NCBI RefSeq assembly: GCF_043641665.1 | Contig: NC_092189.1 | Location: forward strand, 19,511,333 to 19,575,332 | From: Enoplosus armatus | Lineage: Eukaryota; Chordata; Actinopteri; Centrarchiformes; Enoplosidae | Direction: 5' to 3' | DNA length: 64,000 nt | In this document: one piece after another, positions 35,935-48,900 of the stretch | How the letters are laid out: each line of letters opens with the position of its first letter | Numbering within the stretch: the first letter of the stretch is position 1 | Program-made: the position numbers and the translations under genes | Notes under the pieces: generated by a model | The model's input: only the letters and a program-made list of their open reading frames with translations | Told to the model about the DNA's origin: nothing | The model's database searches: none

Positions 35935-36260
35935 ATATCTATTACCACTAGTCAACAGAGAGATGATGGGGCTGCCGCAGCTGTACGTGAATTCAGCACC
36001 TCGCTGGGCTTTGCCCTAAATGGTTAGGAACACTTGCAATTAATCATCCTGTATCTGCACTGCAACGACTATTGTTTCCAAATTTATCATGATGCCAGAC
36101 CTTTGCAGGCATCCGTGTCTCACATCATGCCATCCCACAGTAGGAGACATGGGACGTCAGCTGTAAATTAGGTGGCACACAGTGACCCCTCGCTGTTCCA
36201 GCTTTGGTTAATCCGAGGAGAGGCACGCAGAGGACATAGCAGGACACATTGATCCCTGTG
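35935..36260. promoter_or_regulatory. CNE-like block
   Basis: A compact, balanced and non-repetitive block with homeodomain-type words (GCAATTAATCATC near 36035-36050). No coding support. Confidence 0.35.
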
Positions 36261-36640
36261 ACTTAGGTGCTCAAACACCATTTATGTAATTCATACTATA
36301 TCCCAATTTGTGGATGCCATTAATATGTACTTTTGGTTGATTGGCTCAACAGAAAATCAGTTTAGAAATGCTGGACCTGTTAATACCAGGCTCCACACAG
36401 GAAATTTAACTCCTACTTCCAACAACACAAGTGTCTTTCTGTATTAATTAAGCTGTATAGGGAATGGAACTTGTGGGTTGAACTAACTTGATCCTTCACA
36501 GCAGCCATAATGTAGGACTGTCTGCGATTGGTCTAGAATACGGTATATCAAGTTGGTCGTATTTTCTCCATTTCTTTTTCAAGTTTGTTGCCTTAAAATT
36601 TAAGGTAACGACTTAAGATAGGCTGTTTTGAAGTAATTGA
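36261..36640. other. Gene-free spacer
   Basis: No feature recognised before the SINE. Confidence 0.5.
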
Positions 36641-36654
36641 AAAAAACGCAGTGG

Positions 36655-36822
36655 AAGCATCTTAGTGGCCCAGGGGTTTAAGGTGCTGACCATGAACTGC
36701 AACAACCCCAGTTTGAGTGCGGCCGGGGACTTTCATTATACGTCACTCCCCATCTCTTTCTCCTCTCATTTCCTGTCATTTCACAACTGTCGACTCTAGT
36801 AAAGGAATAAAATTCCCAAAAT
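36655..36822 (+). mobile_element. tRNA-derived SINE
   Basis: A tRNA-like head is followed by a tail. The A-box-like TGGCCCAGGGGTTTAAGG lies near 36666-36683 and the B-box-like GTTTGAGTGCGGCCGGGG at 36711-36728. Then comes a pyrimidine-rich body and a tail of the form AAAGGAATAAAATTCCCAAA. I recall this layout and tail from a widespread percomorph SINE. The boxes are degenerate, so the copy is old. Clear target-site duplications were not seen. Confidence 0.75.
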
Positions 36823-38495
36823 CCGTATGAAAGAAATGACTGGGCTTTTTTGGTTGATTTCTGCAACTTTATGGTCGGTCAAACAGCTTCCAAGTATTCC
36901 AAAATATTCCCTCAGTGACCTTTATTCATGTCATTCTTTCATTTCACAACCATTGTTGTCATTCGTCGCTTTGTTGTTTGAGTTTTTGTCAATTCTGTTT
37001 CTGGATTATAGTTACAATACCTCTTTAGTCTTCACCCCCCACTGGGACACAATGTACTTAACCCGCAAGACAACGCTGAATGCTTGAATTTCATTGTTTT
37101 TTTGATAATATGGACTTTTTTGATGCCTTTAGGGACCATTTACATGCATTTTAAAACATCTTAGTCAGTTCAGAGCTCTTAACTAGTGCAACATAACTGT
37201 GGTTTAACAGAACATAATCACACTCTAATGTGGGAGTGTCAGATCAGTTGAGTGACAAGTACTATAGTCTTATTCATTATCCATGTATGGATCTAGGTTA
37301 GCTGATTAGCTGATTTCTTCGTTTTTAAAAGTTTAAGGTAAAACAAAAATGAACCGGAGCCTGAATAAACTACTGTGAGTGTGTGTATATATGTATGTCT
37401 TTAAATTTGTTTGAGTACATGTCCACATGAGTCTCTGTGTGTATTCTTCTCTCCACTGTGTCCGTAAACTTTCCCCACAGTCCTACTGCCTTTATCAGCA
37501 TAGAGCTGCCTAAACAGCTGCAGCCTTCCAAGAACCCCGGGACAGCTGGTCGTCCACACAAACACACATTTTAACACACGCACACACAGACACATTTCCT
37601 CAGCCTCTCTCCAATCCTCTTGTATCTATCCCAGGTGGAATTGGGTTGAACAATGGCATGATGGGAAGGGTGTTGTTTGGTGGGCTTGGTGGATAGAGGA
37701 ATCCTCCCCAAGGTGACCTCTGAGGGGTGGTGGGGGAAGAGTTGAGGGCTTTGACGGTGTAATGGACTGGTGTCACTCTGGCCAGAGATGCTCAGCAGAG
37801 TAATGATATCATCTCGATGCTGGGAGGTAAAAACCGCACAACTACAATTTATTTTCGGTGGGGGTATTTTTTCTTCTCATTGCTGGAATTGAAAGTCGAC
37901 ATGGTCATTTTGCTGTTTGTGTTTACATCGGTTTCATGACCCATAGGCCCTTAAAAGTCAATTGAATTAGATCATTCACGGGAAGCCATGACATTAAAAA
38001 AAAGCTAATTTTCATCTTCCTTGCACAAACTCACCGAACATACATTTTTGCATGTTTCTACTGCATGTATTTGTTTTTATTCACCAGCTGTGATACAAAT
38101 GCAAAGAGGGGAGAGACATGTACAGATTGCACTGTTTTCTTATAAATAGGGTTACAATAATGACATTTTTCATATGCAAAGACAATAATGTAGTATATAG
38201 CTGGTAGATTATTCAGAGAATTACTGTGCATACACTATGGATAGTGTGCAATTAAGGAATAGTGAGGTTTATCAGAAATCTCTGTTATCAAATTGTTATA
38301 TTAAAAAAGAAATAATTATGATTTTTAGAGGAGAAAAAAAAACACATTTTCATGAAAAGTACATCACAGTTTATGTCTACATTGCTGATTAACGTGTCTG
38401 TGTTTGTGTGAAAGAGAAAATGAATTAAGTAAATGAATTAGAGAGTAAAGATATCATGTGTATACATTTTTGTACACGTGTGTATGTCTGTGTGT
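36823..38495. other. Gene-free stretch
   Basis: Mostly AT-rich. A GC-richer patch at 37440-37830 could hold a small regulatory element, but nothing specific was identified. Overlapping frames near 37370-37595 are GT/CA-driven. Confidence 0.45.
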
Positions 38496-38499
38496 GTAT

Positions 38500-39360
38500 C
38501 CACTTCAATAATTGGCCTAAACACAAAATGAGACAAGGTACAATTACAGCCAAAGGGTAATTAGCAGATGCTGAAGCAATACGGCTCGTAAATCTTCCTA
38601 TCGCCAATGATACTGTATGTCAATGAGGCTACGCAGACTCACATGAGATCCAGATCATGCTTTAATTACCTTGAAACGAACCAACTTTGAAAAAAAAGTA
38701 TCTTGAACTTTAATATATATTGATCTTAATTATTTCAGCCCCAGAGGGTTCAACACGCACACACACACACACACAAAGTGAAAACAGAGGAGTGTTTCTG
38801 CCTCCCCTCCCCTCCTCCGTCTTCTGACAGAGATTTTGCTCTCTTGGTGTGGAGGTGTTCAGAAAAAAAAAAAAGAGGAAAGGAAAAATAGCCTGGGGCA
38901 CCTGGCAGAGGATTTGACCTGTTCCTTTGCAGTCAGAGGCAGAGAGGCAGAAAACGCACTTTTTCCCACACTAGCCATATTCAGGTTTAAAGATTGGAAA
39001 GTAAAGCGGTGCCCCTATAGGTGAAAGCCTTCATCTCTCTCTCAATATGTAGGTGCGTGCAGTGTGGAACAATCCGGACATTGTGCCGACCCGCCCCGTC
39101 TGCTCTCAGCTTACACACCCAAAATAAGATCAATAATAATAAAGGTTTCCACGTTTATCAAGGGTCCCGGGGTCTACCGCTTCACGTTAATTTACTTTCA
39201 GTCTTATGGCATCAGAGCTAGTCACGCGATGGTGTGTTAACCCCCTTGATGATGTATTAAGTTGGATATATAATACGCCTTAATAGATGAAAGTTCACCC
39301 ATATGAAAACTTTCACTCGGCCTCTCTGTTTGGTCCATTCAGCTCGATTTAATGAAGAGC
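38500..39360. promoter_or_regulatory. CNE-like region with CA repeat
   Basis: Balanced sequence in two parts, 38500-38680 and 38880-39360, around a CA microsatellite at 38757-38775. No coding support. Confidence 0.25.
38757..38775. repeat. (CA)n microsatellite
   Basis: Short uninterrupted AC repeat, visible directly. Confidence 0.9.
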
Positions 39361-40550
39361 TTCTATTTCTCAGGCATGGAAAAATACAGTATAATTTTTC
39401 ATTTTCAAAAACAATTAATGTGACTTCATGAAAATGCTTTATCCTTGCAATGTTTTGAACATGTGGACCCTTAAATTTCACCAAAACAGTTCTGGGTAAG
39501 AGTTAGGGTTATAATTAATCAACAATTCACAGTCCTTTTATACTGCAATATAATTACAAACACAATATATGTCTTATATTGAGGCCAAATGGGATTTAAT
39601 ATGCCACAGAAGTATAACTACTACTACAAAGGAGAGTTTTCATGTCAATCACACAGCTATTTGACAATAACTCATGTTTTCCACAATGGCTCTAGTACCA
39701 TGGGATAACACTCCAATTCTACCGCACAGCACTGCACAATAACCATATTTCATATTTCTGGGAGAGGGGCACATGGAATCGCTGACGGCGTTTTTCCTGC
39801 ACTGTATTTTCATGGTGGAGTTGTGCCCGATGATGGTTATGATAATTTGATCTGAGAAGACACAGAGATTTGAACTAGCAGAAAGGAGGATGCAAATCCC
39901 CCAGTAAATCCCTACACTATATAGCCCCCAGCCTGCCGGGAGAGTTTAATATCTACTGGAATGATTAAACTGAAAAGGTGAAACCACCATTGTAGTAATA
40001 AGAAGTAGGGCTGTGCAACAGGGGTTGGAGAGTGGGCTAATAGTTTGCACTGCAACTCTGACCTCCAATGTACACATACGATCCAGAACACCAACATATA
40101 TTTATCTTTTCCTTTTTTTTATGAATATCTTTGACGAATGGAACAAATTGGGTAATGATGCTTTTTCTTTTATTAATTTATTAATAATTATGGTCTTCAT
40201 TCAAGAGCCACGATAAAGTACCGCTTTGTTGTGGGAAATAGACTGCAGTAATCATAATAATAAATAGATTAGAAAATGAATAGGTAGATAAATAAAAAAA
40301 TATAATACACTTTTTGGCAGTTTGTATATATGATGAGACGCTTTATGATATATTTAGTATGGCATTTTATTTAACAGTTGTCAAATCAGCTTCAGCTGGT
40401 GGATTTCTTTTTCTCCATGACATTATCCAACATACTTCTCAAAGATTAATTTATATTTTTTGAATAACAAATGTTTAAAATGTACTAACAATGTATATTT
40501 TTTCTGCCTATTTATATACAGTAAGAGACTGTTTTCCATTGTAATTATTA
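39361..40550. other. Gene-free AT-rich stretch
   Basis: No gene or recognised repeat. 40240-40540 is very AT-rich. Confidence 0.5.
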
Positions 40551-40554
40551 AGAA

Positions 40555-40745
40555 AAGGTCATCCATACTGGTGGCAACACAATGCTCTTAATCTGATTAA
40601 CAACTCATAAGTGGGAGGCCACAATTTGTTCCTCACACTAATTACTGTAATTAAACATTATGTTGGTGCAGAAAAGTGTCCCTTAAATGCATATGCAAAA
40701 TCAAAGGTTGCCACCTTTGCTGCCAGTTACAAAAATCCTTTTGTA
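40555..40745. promoter_or_regulatory. CNE-like enhancer candidate with homeodomain, octamer and TCF/LEF words
   Basis: Two TAATTA words at 40639-40644 and 40648-40653 are followed by ATGCAAAA (octamer/POU-like, 40693-40700), which runs directly into ATCAAAGG (TCF/LEF-like, 40700-40707). The block is compact and non-repetitive and sits between very AT-rich flanks. This is the strongest-looking enhancer candidate in the window. Conservation and activity were not tested. Confidence 0.45.
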
Positions 40746-40899
40746 TCACCAATCTCTTCGTAATTTAAAGCTGAATCAAGCTATTTTTAACCACAAAAAG
40801 CAACATAATCTTAATATTACATATAGTATCATCCCATTATTATGGCTAACATGTTAAAAAATGCTTTCTCACAGATCCACCAGAGACCAGAGTGCAGCA

Positions 40900-41409
40900 T
40901 TAGCCATCCCGGTTCCTCTTTCTCATCTGCTGTCGATTTCACGGCAGTTCCTTCATTTTTTCATTCATTGATTATTATCAAACTGTCAGAGTATCAAGGT
41001 GGGAGGAAAATGGCTTTTTAAAGTGTATGAGAGCAGCCAATCTGATTTACCATGATGAAACTAGCCGCTATAAACCCACTGATAATATATGATAACAGAT
41101 ACTTCGTAATCTCATTCTGTATAAAAGTCTGCCTTTCACCCACAAAAGTGTTCCACCCGTCACATGCCACACGGTGTATCCTGTAGCATGTCCTGTGTCT
41201 TGATTTACAAAAAGAGTGGGCATGTTGTCGCCAGCCACTTCTTTTTTTCCTGCCAGCGGGGAGATTTATTGGGAGGGTGTAACTGACTATCCCCAGATCC
41301 CATCACCCATGGTCAGGCCCCCAGACCAACTGGTAGCATTCACCATTGCAGTGACAAGGGCGTAATCCCTCACTGGCTTCCCACCCGCTAACTACCAGTT
41401 GTGTTTCAG
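40900..41409. promoter_or_regulatory. CNE-like sequence upstream of candidate exon
   Basis: Balanced, non-repetitive sequence leading into the acceptor of the candidate exon at 41410. It could be a flanking conserved intron element or an independent enhancer. Confidence 0.3.
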
Positions 41410-41462
41410 GTACCACTGCCAGATGATGAACCTACAGCATGCCACCCGTTTCTACAGAGGTG
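41410..41462 (+). CDS. Candidate 53-nt internal exon, gene unknown
   Basis: A CTAAC branch-point-like word (41390-41394) and a TTGTGTTTCAG acceptor precede the segment. A consensus GTGAGT donor begins at 41463. Two phases are open. One reads YHCQMMNLQHATRFYRG from position 41411, the other VPLPDDEPTACHPFLQR from position 41410; the third phase contains a stop. I cannot assign either to a known protein. The surrounding sequence has CNE-like texture, as is common for exons of large developmental genes. The evidence is splice signals only, so this remains a candidate and could be an alternative or noncoding exon. Confidence 0.3.
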
Positions 41463-41479
41463 GTGAGTATTTTGCTACT

Positions 41480-42985
41480 GTATGCCACTCTTTTGTGCAA
41501 AACAATTTTGTGCTAAAATGCTAGCATACAGTTTAATGGGCTGTGGACGGCTGGCCACGGTTCACGGAATGTTGATTCTCAGTGGGTCCAGCAGTACTAT
41601 TTAACCTTTCTCAACTCAGGTGGTCATTTGATTTAACAATAATATAATAAAATATTGCTTGATGGATCATGAAAACAATTCAATAGTTAAGATGCATATA
41701 TAGAAATACATTATATTTCTAATCATTGGTACTGTAAGCCTATTGACATGTCTTTGTTAACTCAGTGAACTCTTGACATTTCAAAAAGTCAAGAAGTCGT
41801 GTCGGGAAATCATCTTTGTTTTGATTGGCTTCTGCTTTGGTTAGTCAACAGAATAAAATACCCAGCTGACATGGCACCACCTGACTCCACACCCCTCATC
41901 TAAATGTCTATTAATAGTTTTAATAAGTGTGGACCTTATAAAACCCACAAGGTTTTCACCAGAACCAAATCTGATAGCTCTGCTAGGTTCTATGAAAAAG
42001 GTCATGGAAGGATTCAAAGAATACAATTCCCTTGTAAGTAAATTTAGTACTCTCGTAAAATCCTGCCCCATATAAATTCTAATTGTAGTGTACATATAAT
42101 ACAACAGTACCTGCTAAGAATCCTAGAAGTAAAAGAAATAAATTGACCTTCTAATAGTAGCACTCAGAAAAGGTAATTGCATTTACATTACTAATTATGT
42201 TTTAGGGGCTTACTATGCAATACTTTTTTAATAGAATGTGCCCAGTGCTTTAATAAGCAACCAGATTAATGACTGACTCGACAACTGTGTTTCTGAACTG
42301 ACATATCTAACATCTCACAGTTATTTTTCTCTTTCCTTGAAGTAAATTCAACATAATGGGTGTCCCTACTTAATTGGATCTCATAGTCTGTTGTTTCTTC
42401 ACGTTCACTGGTTCAGTAACTGTAAAAAACATTGCACCAGTGACAACTGTTTAAGCAGTAATAAGAAAAATAATGTGCTTAGAATATCTTGTTACTTAGT
42501 ATTGTACTACCCCCGACTTTGCTCTATAAAGTTTAACTGAAGAGGCATGTAACTTATGCCAAGAGGGTGTTGATCCTGCAAAAATCCAAATGATAAAACA
42601 GAAAGGAAAGAGATATGTCATAATTATGATCAAAGTAATTAGATTGTATTCCATCCAATGATCAGTCCTGCTTGGACATCCTGTTTGGGTCAATTCTTGG
42701 TTGTGATTCACTACACTGTTGAAGGCATCCTGGGCTGAAGGTCAGTTGACTTTTGGGTATGACATAAATTACAATTGTAATTAACCACAGCAGGATAATA
42801 CAGGAGTACACTGGATCAGCACACCACGAGGACCAACTGAGACATGTAAGCAGGGTTAATTTACTCTATTACTCAGTTCATGCTTTTGTATCTAAAGTGC
42901 TGTTGTTACATTGATACCTCCCCTCCAAACAGACCTGCATGTTAACCTGTAACACACGATAAAAATGCATTTTTATCTTTTTGTA
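41480..42985. other. Gene-free AT-rich stretch
   Basis: No repeat or gene recognised. Confidence 0.5.
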
Positions 42986-42989
42986 TTAT

Positions 42990-43310
42990 CCTGCTAAACA
43001 GTATCCAGGCACAAAAGCAACCAACTTGCAGGGTAAATGCGACGACTCATTCTGGCTCCATACACAGTAATTCTGCTCTAGCCCCTTTAGTCTCTGCTGG
43101 CTAAATCCTCTGTTAGAGATAGAGGCTGGGTTTGATCCCCTGTAGGATCTCAGTTTATCTCTCTTGCAAATCTGCTGCCAGATGACAGGGTTAGCTTTGT
43201 GGACTGTGGCGGCCCACGCTCTCTTAAAGATCGACACAATGCCTGGTGCCACAGTGTTTCTGCTGTTTTACAATTGTGATGACTCCAGGACTGATACGGG
43301 GTTCAAGGGT
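42990..43310. promoter_or_regulatory. CNE-like block
   Basis: Balanced sequence, open on the minus strand (42986-43252) and partly on the plus strand (43164-43460). The minus-strand translation is not recognisable. GGGTTTGATCCC near 43128-43139 looks B-box-like, but no properly spaced A box was found. Best read as noncoding. Confidence 0.25.
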
Positions 43311-46300
43311 CATTTATACATGTTTTTTTTCTTTTTCTTCTATTTGTTCAAATATATTTTCATTCATTTCATATATTTCCTACACCAATGTCGCATTGGA
43401 GGAAAAAAATCAGTTTATCATGCAATATCTCAATGTCTAAATGAAACTCCCTGTAAATAGTTTTGTGTCATTGTGTAAATGCACTGTTAATTACTGCATT
43501 TATAATTGTAAGAAATAATTTTTGTTTATTTTGTGGTGATTTTGTGCCCATTCTGAAATTATATATAATTTTGGAACGTAACTTTGTGTCTCAACTTTCT
43601 CAGTTAATATAAATTTATATTTAATGTTGTGCCTGTTGTATATACAAAATACCAATACCAGTGAGCATCATAAGAAGTACAAAAGTAGAAAGTAGAAAAT
43701 TCAAAAGAAAAAGAAATTGTATTATGTTTACGGATACAACCATGGCCTGTACAGTCCTCTGTGTGCTACACATGCCCAGTCGCTGCTGTGTGCAGGAACA
43801 CACGTGTGTCTTGTGTCATCATTTCATCAGCGCTGTGCAACCAGCTGCTGTTGCTGCTTGCTCATTAAACATTTGTAGAGTCAATACAAATTCCACCAAG
43901 GCTCCCTTCCTCAGGGCAAACACTGGAAAATACAGTATGTAAACGATGCTGCACTCATCATTCACCTCTGCAGAAAATAGAGCTATCTTCCCGCCCTACT
44001 GTATCAGTAACTAAGGGAGGGAGGGGGTCCAGAAGCAAACCTCCGCAATTCATTACGAGCCTGTGTCGCCTGCGGCAGATGAGAAGGTTTGCTGCTGTTG
44101 ACAGCTCATCTCTCTGCAGAGAATCACTGATTATTGTTAAATGTCAATGTGAAATATCAAATCAGCATGTGAGAGTGCTTCTGCTGGCGTTCAAGTTTTA
44201 TACATGAACTTTCTTAAAAACTTTATTGAACTAGGAAAACATTGGTGAGCAAGCCAACTCTTTAGTTGTTTTATATCCATTATGATACATTCACATCAGG
44301 GAACTTCCTTGAACAGTTTCAGTCGTACTGTGGCAGACTCAAGAGAGGGACTATGCTTCTCTTTTGCTTGTTACCTCAACCAGTGCAGGAACTTGACCCT
44401 TTTAATTCACCATCTTTTTTTCACTGACCTTTCCGGGTCATTCATCTTCCCTAAGATGACATCACCTGAGATGTCATATGACAAGGTGTGCTGTTTACCC
44501 ACATTTTACAAGGTTTTCAGTATAAAATGTCAACCACAATTAAGTGAACCTGAAACAGAAAATAGAGTCTAATCTCTCCTATTTAAAGACAAAAAAACTG
44601 TTAGCCAAATCAAAGTCTGGTGTTGGGTATGAACACTACTCTGCCCACAAAGAAAATATAAGGAGAGAGAGAGAGAGAGAGAGAAGGTGATGACTTTCTG
44701 GACAGAATCAAACCAGGGATGTCACAGTTACATGGTATGCTTCTTTGACCGCTGGTTAAAGCTGTCTCTTAGACATTACAATAACCTAATTGTAGATTTG
44801 TGGGTTTTTTTTCATTAGAATGTATATTTTGTTATATTGTGTTTTGATATTTTTGAGTTGCCGTGTACACAGTGTTTCTTTCAGTATCCTGCACCTCAGA
44901 AAAGCAGAGTACATTTATGTATTGTGCTCTAGCATTTAAAAGATCTGTATATTTGACTGATGGTATGAGGCTCTACTAACTTCAGCGCAGACTGAGAGAA
45001 AGCTGCAGAGACTGTATTGACTGCTGTGGTGAGTAATCTGGCTACTGGCCTTCCACCCCCACATTGCGAATGTGAGAATAGCCTGCTAGGAGCAAAAGCA
45101 CTCTGGGGCCTGCTTATCAAACGCCTTTGTGTGATCCCGGCTAGCTAGGCCCTCGTGGTTCACTGTGTGAGTAAGACATTGCAGGAGACACTGTAACTCG
45201 GTTCCACTGCCACAAGAAACCTTGGAAATCTTGCAAAGCAGTGTCAAATAGTGCGAAATGTAACAAACATTAGTGCTTTTCAAAATCCTTTGGAAATATG
45301 AATAAATAATATATACATTTTTTTCTACTTTTACTTAGTACTGTAAATAAAGGCAAATCAGTAAAGCATTATTGTATAGTTCAGGCTGGAGTTCAGACAA
45401 AAAACTTCAAGAAGAAGAAAATGAACAGAAAAATAACATGATATCATAACTTATAAATAGAGAGCTCTTTGTCGTTGTTTCAACACAACTCAGTGAAGGA
45501 TTGCACAGTCGCATGTCATATAAGTTACCAAACTAACTGAAATTGCGTGCTTCAACCAGCTAAAGTTCACATGGGTAAAGTGTGCAAACACCAAAAGTTA
45601 GTTTACTTTCCCCCCCTCATGGCTGACCTCGAATTTCCTATGTCGCAGACACTTTGAAATCCAGTTTGTTTTTGGGCCCTTCAAAAGACAACACTCACTT
45701 TTTCATGGTGTAAATTCTTGTGGGCCTGAATTACAACAACAGATGCAAATAGTTTGTGTATATTTGGTCAGATGTTTTGTATTTATTGCTTTTATTACAC
45801 ATATACCACAAGGTATCTTGGGCAGATTTTTAAAAAAAGCAACATTTTATTGTCTAGGACTTAACATCTCTCATCAGTTGAAACAAGATTTAAGAGATAA
45901 GGCAGAAATCTAACCTTAACATGAACTTTGTGTGAACGTATGACCCTGAGTGGTATGATCTTACTCTGGCGTGAGACTAAACAGGTCCAATGTGTGCCAA
46001 ATGATTCAGAAAGAATCAACATTTATTGAACTTATCTGTCCAGAATCTTAGTTTGCTTTTGATCTTATCACAAATTTCATTAGCGAAACTTTATCAAATT
46101 TACACCAGAGGAAACATGCAGTGACGGTGTGTCATAAATACAAAAATAAAAATCATAACACAACAACTTTCTGGAAATTATTTTCCTACCTATTTAGTTG
46201 CCCAGGAGGTGAAGTTAACAAGAAATGTGGCATGCAGAGCGAGGTGCCAGACAGTCAACACTCGACTCCACTAAACAAAAGTAAACACAAAGTCCAAAGA

Positions 46301-47635
46301 TAGCTGATGGCTGTCAGTCAAACCCATCCCCAGCTGCCTTCGCCTGTCAGCCGTCACTCTTTTCCCATGGTTCCTCTGGGCTGGAGTATCCCTGCCCATG
46401 TTTTTAGATAAACAGATCAGATTCCTCTTCAAACAGGCCGCTGCCGTCCCTTTTGATAACAATGTAATAATTCAAAACAAATGATTCAGCTCTTTGATGA
46501 GAGCACTTTTATGGGTGATGAAGACTCACCCTCACACTGACATCTGTTTGATTTTATCTTCTTGAACTTTATCCTCTGCTGGAAAATTTACTGGCTCTGA
46601 CCAGAGCAGTGTGTTAAAGCCAGACTAATAGAGGGGCAAAGACAACTGAGACACTGGGCAGGACAGCTCGTCTTAACCCTCAAAGCCTGTAACATATAGT
46701 GCACTTATACTACTCAAGCATGTAAGGAGTATCACGTTTTCAGTGCCATGAAATTTAGCAAAATGAGCACATTTTAAAATCCAAATAATATCACCTGTGT
46801 GGAAGTTCACCTGGTAGATGGTCAAATACAACTTCCCATTTCACGAGAAGGAGTTCTGTGCTGTAAGTAAGGTTTTATTTTGACCCAAATTTTTCCTTAA
46901 AATCTCATCTTAATGGCGATGAAATTGCAGAAACATTAACATGTTTTGCTTGGATGTTTGACCCTCATTGTGCAGGATCTTGTTTCTACAGAGTTTCACA
47001 GTAGAAGACTGTTTTCACATTTGTCTGCTGAAGGGGAAAAGTTTCTCAGCGCTCACCTTAAATCTCAGTTTAAGACGTGTACGTAGGAGCGTGATTTTGT
47101 GACATCACAACTAGTTTGGAAGCCAATCGTGGTCCAACATGCAACTTACACAGCGTGAGGTGGAAACTTTAAATCTCCAGCGCACATACACTGAGAAAGG
47201 ACTTTTCAGTGAAGTAGGAGACAAATTGTGTCCAGTAATTAAACAAAACATGTTTGCGCATTTACAAATTCTGGATTTTGTTCAAATAGAACTTTTTTTG
47301 TGGAAAAACCATAACAGGCAGGAATTATTACTCAAAGAAGAGTGTTTTTATGTGTCTTAAGATAAACCTGGAGGGGATCTTTAATGATAACAATATCTTA
47401 ATCAAAGTTGAGTGTAAAAGTTAGTTCCATACTTCCACCTAAGGAAGAAGTAGACGTAGAGTTAAGAATTTGTTGTCAAATTAAAGTTGTTTCATGTCTA
47501 AATTTAACCTGTAGCCAACTATTTCCTGTCGTGTCACATAGCTTAGTCTTTTAACAGCAGCAGAAAGTGTTTGCAGAAGAGCTAAGGTTATAGCAGAATA
47601 ACTTGAGCCGATCATCTGCCGCTCTTTACTGGAAT
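43311..47635. other. Long gene-free stretch
   Basis: Mostly AT-rich. GC-richer patches lie at 43960-44120 and 46195-46450, with no specific motif recognised. A GA microsatellite lies at 44663-44684. Open frames are at most 96 codons and unsupported. Confidence 0.45.
44663..44684. repeat. (GA)11 microsatellite
   Basis: Uninterrupted GA repeat. Confidence 0.95.
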
Positions 47636-47639
47636 ATGT

Positions 47640-48420
47640 GTGAATCAACAGCACCATGAAACCAAAACCTGGCCCTCCTATTTCTTAATATCAGCGCTAC
47701 CTTCTCATGCTTCTCTATATTTCTTCCTTTGACGAGGGCCGGGGGGGGGCTTCCTCTGCTCTAGACCCTGGCCGTGGTTGGAGCTGTATGCTAAAGCCAT
47801 GGTCAGGCCCCAGAGATTTCCAGCCTCTTAGATGCCTATAACTCATCCCTAGCCCTGCTTCTGAAAGGAGATTTTCCCCCCTCAATCCCAGGCCTGAAAT
47901 ATCCTTTCAAAGGCCGCAGACTGGAGACAGATATGTAGGTGTTTTAGATAAGGTAGGAATTGCATTAAAGGATTTTTCCGTTTTAAAGCTGTTGCCATCT
48001 TTTTTTGCCCTTTCCCATAGACTTGAGAAGAGTAGTTGAGAAAGGATGGAAAGGGGGGGGGTAAGAGATGTACTTTAGGACGGACTAGTCCGTACATTTG
48101 TGGTCAGTTCACAGCTCATAAAAGACTAGCGCTAACCTCAGTAAAAATTGAATAATGTAGAGTGGCTAGAGGCAGCGCAGAACCTTCTCAAAGAATACTA
48201 AAGTTATTGACCCAAGTTTGGAGGAAAAGCCTCCCAGCTCATTGATCTCTTCACCAGCATAATTACAGGGCAGTGAGATGAATCTTCATGTGGAAGAAAA
48301 TAGAAAATTCAGAGTGATGAATTTTCAGAGTGATGAGGATTCTTGCCAAATGCAACCGTTAAATTAAAAGCTCTTTCCCAAAACCTCAGAAAGGGATAAT
48401 TTTGTTTTGCGAAGGCGAGT
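47640..48420. promoter_or_regulatory. CNE-like region with G-runs
   Basis: Balanced sequence with nine-G runs at 47741-47749 and 48053-48061. A 13-bp word (TTCAGAGTGATGA) is repeated twice near 48308-48336. No coding support. Confidence 0.25.
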
Positions 48421-48439
48421 GTAGCCAAAAAGAGACTGT

Positions 48440-48900
48440 AAAAGTCAACAGTCTCACCCAGGCTGCGGCGTGTGAAAGTGAAAAGTCAGTTTAAACAGCA
48501 GGTCCGTTAAGGCCTTAGTATGTATGTAGGTATGTGCACGGAATTCCCAACTTCTTCTCTCCACGCTTCTCTGTTTTATAAGAGCTTACGCTTCGCTTTG
48601 GCATTTACTTTAAAACTTTATAATTATGTGGCCTCCTTCTTCCCCCAGCCGACTGTGTTTACATTTGCCAGCTTAACATGCACACGGTCCAGTCCACACA
48701 CACAGCTCTTCCACAGTCCACATGTCGTTCTGCGGCAGTGTTTGTTGGACTGGGCTACAGAGAGATTAGTCGCCTCGTTCCCTCTGGTGCTTCGGCGTAA
48801 TGTTCCTCACCCAAAGGGCTTGGCTGCTCATTTTCCAATAGGACCTTGGAGCGGGAACTTGACCCTTATTTTGAAATTAGCATATATTTTCCCTCGCAAA
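48440..48900. promoter_or_regulatory. CNE-like block with unsupported open frame
   Basis: A 129-codon + frame (48520-48909) spans balanced sequence. It lacks a Kozak-like start, domains or splice context, and looks like read-through of noncoding DNA. A regulatory element is the better guess. Confidence 0.25.

Noticed and set aside
43095..43140. tRNA-like B box (GGGTTTGATCCC)
   Set aside because: No correctly spaced A box and no cloverleaf could be drawn, so neither a tRNA gene nor a SINE is supported.
41307..47811. Shared 15-mer CCATGGTCAGGCCCC at 41307 and 47797
   Set aside because: In 64 kb a few shared 15-mers are expected by chance, and the flanks do not align beyond a few bases.
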